A stretch of DNA of 20,379 bases from UBA8199 sp035358715 (lineage in GTDB: Bacteria; Verrucomicrobiota; Verrucomicrobiia; Limisphaerales; UBA8199): positions 1 to 20,379 of the forward strand of contig DAOPPX010000093.1 in assembly GCA_035358715.1 (NCBI GenBank), written 5' to 3'. The notes beneath the pieces were generated by a model. That model saw nothing but the letters and a program-made list of their open reading frames with translations, was not told where the DNA came from and ran no database searches. Positions within the stretch are counted from its first letter, which is position 1; every line of letters begins with the position of its first letter. Position numbers and translations under genes: made by a program. Below are positions 15,408 through 20,379 of the stretch, one piece after another.

Positions 15408-16828
15408 TGTTCACTCTCCGTTCGAAGGTTTCCTGGGGCCGAAGGTCTACCCTCGACCTGATACTCGTACGGGCCAATATCCCATCTCCCGTCACTTCGG
15501 GACCGCCCCAGCAAATCGTTGGCAAAGCCACTGAGGATCCCTCCGGCATTGATCAAGGGACTACCGGCCGCGAGGCGGAAGTCGCGAATGCTGGCGGACG
15601 CAAAGCCGGGGTTCCCGCCATTGATGCCATGAGCATCCTGTCCTTGGCTTCCCCAACCATTGGGAGACAGAGCGAAGGTCTGTTTTGGGGCGAAGCCAGG
15701 ACCACAGACGAAATTATGATCTGCGCGGACGTTGAAGTTCGTGATTCCACCAAGACCTACGGTCGGGTACCAGCCGACCCAGTCTTGGCCGTTGCCACAT
15801 TCGTAGAACACGTTGTTAATGATCTCCGTGCCATACGCGGAACCTTTGGGTCCTCCAAATGCGAAGACATGGCCACCGTTGCCGTAGTTCACGCGGCAAA
15901 ACAGGTTGTTAAACCACTTGGTGCCATCCATATCAACATTGGCCGCGTAGGATATATTGATGAACACGTTGTTTCGGAAGACCAGGTTCGTCATGTGGCC
16001 CGGCGGATTCAGAAAAGTCTCGAGCTGGCAAATCTGAATACGGCTATCGGCCACCACGTTGCGTTCCAGCACGATATTACGCACCACGCTGTAGTCGTTG
16101 GTTGTTCTAATCGTTTGGGGACCGAACACCTGGAAGAAGTCGCTGTGATTCTCAACCAGCGCGGAGATGTTGGTAACGAAGTTATCGGCCGCCACATGCC
16201 CCTCTCCCCAGAGCCGGAAAATATCCGCCTGGCCATTGCTATCCTTGAAGAGATTACGAATAAATCGGTTGCTCGCGCCCCCGCCGCAAATATTGATGTA
16301 ATCGATGCCTACAAAGGCGTTATTGGAGATGACATTGAAGCTGGAACTCTTCGCGAGGTCGGTGCCGGGCCCTTGGGTCAGCCATACCCCGTATTTGGAA
16401 CCGGGCGAATCGTGGAAGTAGTTATCAAGCACCTGAACGCGGTGCGCGTCGGCGTAGACATAAACCAACGCTCCCGCGCTAGCCATGCTGGCATTGGTGC
16501 CGCCCAACCGAAATCCCTGGATGACGTAGTCTGACTTTCGGCAGTTGAAACCACCAACCTCCGCTCCGTCGCTGCGAAAAGTGATCGGCTGACCGGGAGT
16601 TGCAGGCCGTGCGAAATTCACCAACTCGCCATAGTCACCGCGTTTGACCATGACAACATCACCGGGGAGGACGGTATTGGCGGCCTTCTGAATCGTCCTC
16701 CAGGGCTGGCTTTCTGAACCGGTATTGGCGTCATTTCCGGACGTTGACACGACGTAATTCGCCGCATGCACACTCCCCTGCACCGCCGCCGTCACAGACC
16801 ACGCCAACAACCAAAAAAGGATCTTCAT
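15404..16828 (-). CDS. Secreted right-handed beta-helix protein
   Basis: 474 residues from the ATG at 16828. The signal peptide is clear (MKILFWLLAWSVTAAVQGSVHA). The mature part opens ANYVVSTSGNDANTGSESQPWRTIQKAANTVLPGDVVMVKRGDY, and beta-helix coils follow (VQVLDNYFHDS, FNVISNNAFVG, NRFIRNLFKDS, IVLERNVVADS, LVFRNNVFIN, TEIINNVFYECG). It closes with DFRLAAGSPLINAGG and DIGPYEYQVEG, the usual end of such helices, and the tail RPSAPGNLRTESEQ. The fold is shared by pectate lyases, mannuronan epimerases and surface adhesins; the substrate cannot be read off. It is the first gene behind the predicted sigma-54 promoter and is coupled to the PKD paralogue by ATGA. Long Asn-rich coils produce long false reading frames on the other strand. 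Confidence 0.88.
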   Translation of the reverse strand: MKILFWLLAWSVTAAVQGSVHAANYVVSTSGNDANTGSESQPWRTIQKAANTVLPGDVVMVKRGDYGELVNFARPATPGQPITFRSDGAEVGGFNCRKSDYVIQGFRLGGTNASMASAGALVYVYADAHRVQVLDNYFHDSPGSKYGVWLTQGPGTDLAKSSSFNVISNNAFVGIDYINICGGGASNRFIRNLFKDSNGQADIFRLWGEGHVAADNFVTNISALVENHSDFFQVFGPQTIRTTNDYSVVRNIVLERNVVADSRIQICQLETFLNPPGHMTNLVFRNNVFINISYAANVDMDGTKWFNNLFCRVNYGNGGHVFAFGGPKGSAYGTEIINNVFYECGNGQDWVGWYPTVGLGGITNFNVRADHNFVCGPGFAPKQTFALSPNGWGSQGQDAHGINGGNPGFASASIRDFRLAAGSPLINAGGILSGFANDLLGRSRSDGRWDIGPYEYQVEGRPSAPGNLRTESEQ

Positions 16829-16870
16829 GTCTTAACTCAATCGCTGGCTAACTAAAACCGTAAAACTTTT

Positions 16871-16897
16871 CCCGGTCTACTGGGAAGACCCCGGGGG
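16871..16897 (-). promoter_or_regulatory. Stem-loop in the predicted 5' leader of the beta-helix operon
   Basis: GGTCT (16874-16878) and AGACC (16886-16890) pair around a 7-base loop, and CCC (16871-16873) can pair with the following GGG across a 2-base bulge. On the minus strand the structure is followed by GGGAAAAGTTTT. It lies between the predicted transcription start (about 16907) and the ATG at 16828, so attenuation or mRNA protection is possible. The stem is short, hence low confidence. Confidence 0.35.
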
Positions 16898-16917
16898 GCC
16901 TCAGGACGTTCCTAGGA

Positions 16918-16933
16918 AGCAATTTCAGTGCCG
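16918..16933 (-). promoter_or_regulatory. Sigma-54 (-24/-12) promoter for the beta-helix operon
   Basis: Read on the minus strand, 16933 to 16918 is CGGCACTGAAATTGCT. The sigma-54 consensus is TGGCAC-N5-TTGC(A/T): here the GGCAC and TTGCT blocks are both exact, the essential GG and GC are separated by exactly 10 bases, and only the first T is replaced by C. It points at the gene starting at 16828, about 80 bases from the predicted start of transcription. Sigma-54 promoters need an enhancer-binding activator; its gene is not in the window. Sigma-54 control of exopolysaccharide-associated secreted proteins is known in PEP-CTERM/exosortase bacteria (PrsK/PrsR). Confidence 0.62.
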
Positions 16934-17225
16934 TCGGAAGGATAGTGCAAGTAAGCTCGTTCTCGCCGTCATTTGAACCCCCAGAGTAGAGGACTGTAGC
17001 AAATTGAGACGCGAGAGAATCCGGGGTGCCCTGCCTCTGCTTCCACCCCCTGTGGGCACGGATTCGTGTTCACGCTACTCTGCAGACCTGGCATGTGGGA
17101 AGCACTGCCGCGCCTGATCCGAGTTCTTGACGCTGACAAAGCCTCAGACATCCTAACCCGTTGGAAACGCCGCAAGTCCAATACCCCCCCTCACCATACC
17201 CCCCTCCTTCGGCCATAGTACCCCC

Positions 17226-17329
17226 GTTGCTCCTCCGTCCTTCCTCCGTTGCTCCTCCGTTCCACCTCCGTTCCACCTCCGATTGGGGGTGGGAGGGGGA
17301 ACGGAGGAGGGACGGAGGAGCAACGGAGG
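17226..17329. repeat. Polypyrimidine/polypurine inverted repeat built from a CTCCGTT-type unit
   Basis: The arm at 17243-17274 and the arm at 17298-17329 are reverse complements in 30 of 32 positions, with a 23-base spacer that is itself C- then G-rich. The 5' side is made of short direct repeats (TCCTCCGT, GTTGCTCCTCCGT, TCCACCTCCG twice), including a further copy at 17226-17240 outside the arm. One strand is nearly all pyrimidine and then nearly all purine. It lies 72 bases past the stop of the flippase gene, where it could stop transcription or act as a dispersed genomic repeat. Confidence 0.85.
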
Positions 17330-17400
17330 AAGCAGCTTGCCACTACGGTATTGGCAGCTTCCTGCCAGGCCGGAAGGCCCCCAACGTTCCAACGGTCGGT

Positions 17401-18897
17401 CTAAGCAGCTGTCTTGGAAGCGATTCCGCCGCCCCTGATGAGAGGCAGGAAGCCACGGAAGCCAGCTCTCCGAACATCACTCCAGAGGCGGATGGCTTCC
17501 ACCCGGGAGTCCGGGAGCAACCAGATCACGCTCAGGCCGCCTACAAGTGCGCCGAAAGCGGCCAAGGAAAGTGAGAGCACAGGCTGTAGATACTGCAGCC
17601 CGAGATACCCGGCGGCTCCTGCAGTCAGGACCACCGCGGTGACAAGGGCGGTGGGCCGGAGGCTGCACGCAAGGGGCACGCCGTGGCAGTTCGACAGGCG
17701 GCGGAAGGAAACGGCGCAAGCCAGGGCTTCGCCGAGCAAGCCGCTGCAGGCGATCACCCAGACAGGCTGGCGGGCAAGAGCGACTGCAAAGGCCGGCAGC
17801 AGGGCCACAACGCGCGCAAGGTTCGAGACCATCTGGTTTTGCGAGTCCCCCCGTGCCATCGCGGCAATCGCAGGGGCGATGCGGATATTGCGGAAAGCGT
17901 TTGCGGCAGCCAACCAGGCCAGAATAACGCCTGCGCCGGCGTACTTACTACCATACACGCATCGCATAAGCGCCTCGGCCCCGATGATCATCCCAACCGA
18001 ATAGGCTGCGGAGAAAGCGCAGATGATGGCAATAATCAGGCGATAATGGCGCCGAAACCTCAGTGGGTCGTCCTGAACTTTGGCCATGACGGGCAGAGCG
18101 ACGGAATTGAACACGCGCCCGAAGAAGAAACTGGGCGCCATCGTCAGGGCGGCGGCTCCCGCGTAGGGAGCAAGGTCTGCCATACTGTAGAAGCTGGCCA
18201 CGAGGAACTGGTCGCCCTGCAGAACGCCGAACATAAGAAAGCCTGTGACGACCAGCGGCCAGCCGAACCGCAGCATGCGGATGACATATTCGCGGTGGAC
18301 ACGCCAGCGGTAAGGCTGCTCAGACAGGAAATGCGAGCCAAGGCAACTGCAGACAGCTTTAATGACCAACAACAGCAGGACCGCCCGATAATCTCCAAGC
18401 CACTTGGCCACGGGCCAGGCGGCCAAGGTGATAGCAATCTGGGGGGCCATCTCCACCCAAACTGACGGGCCAAAACGCAACTCGCGCTCGAACCGTTTCA
18501 CGTCGAGGTGGGTGATGCCGTTCAGGAGCGGGATGGCGGAGAGCACGAGGAGCGCCCCCACCTGATCGCCGATGCCGAAAAGCCGCGCGATCGGCCAGGC
18601 GAATGCAACCATCAACAGCGAGCTGAGCACCGCCGCCATTGCCTGAATGAAATGGGCAGCAGCCAGAAAATCCGGTTGATCGCCTTCCTTGTCGCGGATG
18701 ACGAAGCGCGAAATACCAAGCTTCGCCGAAAACTCGAGGAGCGTGATGATCATCGAAAACGCCGCCGCGATGCCGAAATCCGCCTTCGTCAGCATCCGGG
18801 CAAGGATCATGTTCCGAATGAAGGAGGATCCGTAAATGACGCCCTCCCCGAAGGTTAGCATCAGGGAACCTCGAACCGATTTGTGTCGTATGCTCAT
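17401..18897 (-). CDS. Wzx-type polysaccharide/lipid-linked oligosaccharide flippase
   Basis: 498 residues from the ATG at 18897, which overlaps the upstream stop as ATGA; a GTG three codons earlier is less likely. The start MSIRHKSVRGSLMLTFGEGVIYGSSFIRNMILARMLTKADFGIAAAFSMIITLLEFSAKLGISRFVIR is the classic opening of MOP/PST-family exporters (positive N-terminus, then helices with the 'R-L...-FG' turn). About 12-14 hydrophobic helices follow, for example AMAAVLSSLLMVAFAWPIA, AVLLLLVIKAVCSCLG, GWPLVVTGFLMFGVLQGDQFLVA, LIIAIICAFSAAYSVGMIIGAEAL and VTAVVLTAGAAGYLGL. The length fits the family. It moves undecaprenyl-linked glycan units, or a related lipid-linked glycan, across the inner membrane. 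It is the last gene of the ATGA-linked unit with the two acyltransferases. Confidence 0.9.
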   Translation of the reverse strand: MSIRHKSVRGSLMLTFGEGVIYGSSFIRNMILARMLTKADFGIAAAFSMIITLLEFSAKLGISRFVIRDKEGDQPDFLAAAHFIQAMAAVLSSLLMVAFAWPIARLFGIGDQVGALLVLSAIPLLNGITHLDVKRFERELRFGPSVWVEMAPQIAITLAAWPVAKWLGDYRAVLLLLVIKAVCSCLGSHFLSEQPYRWRVHREYVIRMLRFGWPLVVTGFLMFGVLQGDQFLVASFYSMADLAPYAGAAALTMAPSFFFGRVFNSVALPVMAKVQDDPLRFRRHYRLIIAIICAFSAAYSVGMIIGAEALMRCVYGSKYAGAGVILAWLAAANAFRNIRIAPAIAAMARGDSQNQMVSNLARVVALLPAFAVALARQPVWVIACSGLLGEALACAVSFRRLSNCHGVPLACSLRPTALVTAVVLTAGAAGYLGLQYLQPVLSLSLAAFGALVGGLSVIWLLPDSRVEAIRLWSDVRRAGFRGFLPLIRGGGIASKTAA

Positions 18898-19673
18898 GCG
18901 CCGCACTGACGGAAAGCCGGGGAGGAACGATCATCGGTGTCTTGTCGCGCAGGAAACGCGGCGATGAGGCCGGCAAGAGATTCCTCGGTGAGCGGCCGGG
19001 CAAACAAGTCCAAGTGCTCCACCAACTCGGGGAGCGGCCGTAGCCACCATTCCGAGGCCGCCACCGCAGCCTCGACCTCGGGAGCGAAACGCTTGCGGAT
19101 GGGGCGGGCAGGATTGCCTCCGACGATGGTGTAAGGCGCCACATCCTTGGTCACCACCGCCCCTGCAGCGATGATCGCTCCGTTGCCGAGGTTGCGGCAA
19201 CCGGGACAAATGACTACTTCCAAACCAATCCACACATCGTGTCCGATGACTAGAGGATTCGCGACGACGGAAGGAATGGTGTCTGCGGCAACCAGGCCGA
19301 CGACATGGTTGAAAAACAGCGGGTGCTGAGACAGCCGGTCCGTCGGATGGTTGCGGCGCAACGCCTTCACGCCTTCGGCGATGCTTGAAAAGTTCCCGAT
19401 TCGCGTCCCCGGCCAGAACGCGCCCGGTTTCAGTCCCGGGCCATAGCTGAATGCGCCCACTGTGACCTGGTAGTAATGCTCATACACCAGCCGCAGGGTT
19501 TCCGAGAACATAGACCCGCCCTCCAGCCAGTTCAACATCGCTCGGATCGCTGGACGGAGAATGCGCAGGCGGTACAAGGCAAATAGCGCACCGCTGAACG
19601 GGGACCGCCGCGCTCGGACTGAGCTCCTGGGTCTTCTTTGGGTTTCGGATTGAGGGATTTCGCTAAGGTTCAT
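18894..19673 (-). CDS. Hexapeptide-repeat O-acyltransferase (CatB/WbbJ-like), second of a pair
   Basis: 259 residues from the ATG at 19673, which overlaps the stop of the preceding gene as ATGA. A longer frame to 19763 would overlap that gene by about 90 bases. After a basic, probably helical N-terminus (1-55), the left-handed beta-helix part has IGNFSSIAEGVKALRRNHPTDRLSQHPLFF (92-121), LVIGHDVWIGLEVVICPGCRNLGNGAIIAAGAVVTKDVAPYTIVGGNPARPIRKRF (141-196), then the usual C-terminal helix. His109 in RNHP is the likely catalytic base by analogy with xenobiotic/CatB acetyltransferases. Such enzymes transfer acetyl groups from acetyl-CoA to sugars of O-antigen, capsule and exopolysaccharide. The neighbours support sugar O-acetylation in the cytoplasm before flipping. 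Confidence 0.88.
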   Translation of the reverse strand: MNLSEIPQSETQRRPRSSVRARRSPFSGALFALYRLRILRPAIRAMLNWLEGGSMFSETLRLVYEHYYQVTVGAFSYGPGLKPGAFWPGTRIGNFSSIAEGVKALRRNHPTDRLSQHPLFFNHVVGLVAADTIPSVVANPLVIGHDVWIGLEVVICPGCRNLGNGAIIAAGAVVTKDVAPYTIVGGNPARPIRKRFAPEVEAAVAASEWWLRPLPELVEHLDLFARPLTEESLAGLIAAFPARQDTDDRSSPAFRQCGA

Positions 19674-20341
19674 GTCTTGAAGTGCGTTGAGGCGCAGCAA
19701 TCCCCGATCGCTTGCTGTGGCACGCCTTGTCCGTCCAACTGGTCTGGACGTCTCTCCCACCACCGCGAGTCGAGCAGGTTGGCAATAACCTCCCGGGGAA
19801 AACGATAATCCACTACCCGCGCGGGATTTCCACTGACAACCGCGTAGGGGGGGACGTTGCCATACACGACCGCCCCGGCGGTCAGCACCGCCCCGTCTCC
19901 GACCTGGCTGGTCGGTGGCAGAACAATCACGTTGTGTCCAAGCCAGACTCCGTTGCCGATGACCAACTGGTTAAAGCGCAGCGGGGCCGTTGAAACCATG
20001 CCCAGGGCAGGGTTGTAGAACAACCCATGCGTAGACTTTGTATTCCTGGGGTGATTCCGAGTGAAGGTGCGGACTGAGTCCGCAACAAAAGCGTATCGGC
20101 CGATAACGGTTCCACGATGGAACAACTGCGGTTTCATCCAGCAGGGTCCAACGGTATAAAGGCCGACCTCCACCCCGTGGAACTTCTTCAATATCTGGCG
20201 GATCGTCAACGAATAGCCAGGCCCCCCCTCCCACTTTACGATCCAGTTCCGGAGGAGCGAACGAATCGTCTCGCTGCCTGCGCGACGATAAAACTCAAGC
20301 AGCAGTGGAGCCCAAGCCAATGCCCTGCACGGCTGATTCAA
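19670..20341 (-). CDS. Hexapeptide-repeat O-acyltransferase (CatB/WbbJ-like), first of a pair
   Basis: 223 residues if started at the TTG at 20341. An in-frame stop (TAA, 20357-20359) lies upstream, no ATG exists before Met69, and homology-like sequence begins near residue 30, so a TTG or CTG start is needed or the start region is mis-assembled. The core has FHRGTVIGRYAFVADSVRTFTRNHPRNTKSTHGLFYNP (74-111) and LVIGNGVWLGHNVIVLPPTSQVGDGAVLTAGAVVYGNVPPYAVVSGNPARVVDYRF (126-181), the left-handed beta-helix with the closing GNPAR motif. His97 in RNHP is the likely catalytic residue. It shares the NHP and GNPAR blocks with the next gene, so the two are diverged paralogues that may acetylate different positions. 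The start codon lies inside the 52-base terminal repeat. Confidence 0.82.
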   Translation of the reverse strand: MNQPCRALAWAPLLLEFYRRAGSETIRSLLRNWIVKWEGGPGYSLTIRQILKKFHGVEVGLYTVGPCWMKPQLFHRGTVIGRYAFVADSVRTFTRNHPRNTKSTHGLFYNPALGMVSTAPLRFNQLVIGNGVWLGHNVIVLPPTSQVGDGAVLTAGAVVYGNVPPYAVVSGNPARVVDYRFPREVIANLLDSRWWERRPDQLDGQGVPQQAIGDCCASTHFKT

Positions 20342-20379
20342 GAAAAGCAGTAAGCCTTAATGCGGGTTGGAAGGAGCGT
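20328..20379. repeat. Right copy of the 52-base inverted repeat at the window ends
   Basis: Reverse complement of bases 2-53 without a mismatch. It covers the only visible upstream sequence and the first four codons of the acyltransferase gene starting at 20341. Since the repeat reaches the window edge, its true length cannot be seen. Confidence 0.9.

Larger units (their letters stand above)
16829..17400. other. 572-base intergenic region with promoter, leader hairpin and large inverted repeat
   Basis: This is the only long gene-free stretch. From left to right it holds a leader stem-loop (16871-16897), a -24/-12 promoter match (16918-16933), about 240 bases with nothing I recognise, and a polypurine/polypyrimidine inverted repeat (17226-17329). 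Short reading frames here translate the repeat (strings such as NGGATEE) and are not believable genes. Confidence 0.7.

Noticed and set aside
15407..16534. 375-codon open frame on the plus strand
   Set aside because: It lies wholly antisense to the beta-helix gene, whose Asn-rich coils keep the opposite frame open. The translated protein has no recognisable fold, signal or motif.
4672..16828. PEP-CTERM/exosortase substrates
   Set aside because: None of the secreted proteins ends with a PEP motif, a transmembrane helix and a basic cluster; no exosortase is present.
17226..17329. CRISPR-like array
   Set aside because: The repeats are short, contiguous and variable, without unique spacers of constant length, and no cas gene is near.
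17070..17574. Overlapping short frames in the intergenic region giving NGGATEE/RRSNGG-like peptides
   Set aside because: They are direct translations of the polypurine repeat and appear on both strands, as expected of a repeat rather than a gene.

Overview
The window reads as a polysaccharide (exopolysaccharide or capsule) locus from a verrucomicrobial bacterium, probably of the Pedosphaera/Limisphaerales type, and is most likely a metagenomic contig. The lineage call rests on protein style, not on a marker gene. Several secreted proteins end in, or begin with, the short beta-sandwich module common in that group, of the form 'SSNLLDW.P.......TNGT..W.D..ATN....YYR'. They also combine LamG, right-handed beta-helix, He_PIG-like and sulfatase-modifying-factor (SUMF1) domains behind signal peptides. 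All thirteen protein genes lie on the minus strand, so transcription runs from right to left.

Right block (20341 to 17401): two hexapeptide-repeat O-acyltransferases and a Wzx-type flippase are chained by ATGA start/stop overlaps. This is a tight unit for decorating and exporting a lipid-linked glycan. A 572-base non-coding stretch follows (16829-17400). It holds a polypurine/polypyrimidine inverted repeat with 32-base arms, a very good -24/-12 (sigma-54) promoter match pointing leftward, and a stem-loop in the predicted leader.

Middle block (16828 to 4672): the promoter would drive two ATGA-coupled secreted beta-helix proteins (the second with a PKD domain), followed by a CelD/FemAB-like GNAT acyltransferase. 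Next comes a remarkable 1135-residue secreted protein in which a NodB-like polysaccharide deacetylase is embedded in a beta-helix frame and is itself interrupted by a LamG domain. Two tandem SUMF1-fold proteins that lack the catalytic cysteine pair, and a LamG lipo/secreted protein, complete the block.

Left block (4570 to 227): a polysaccharide pyruvyl transferase, a secreted protein of a large uncharacterised family, a degenerate tRNA-Gln-like sequence on the opposite strand, and a CapA-type metallophosphatase-fold protein.

Together the genes encode decoration (O-acetyl, N/O-acyl, pyruvyl), flipping and extracellular handling of a polysaccharide. No glycosyltransferase, polymerase, Wza/Wzc, exosortase or PEP-CTERM protein is visible, so the backbone machinery must lie elsewhere. 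The two ends of the window carry the same 52-base sequence in inverted orientation. That is either a real inverted repeat or, more likely, the repeat at which the assembly stopped.
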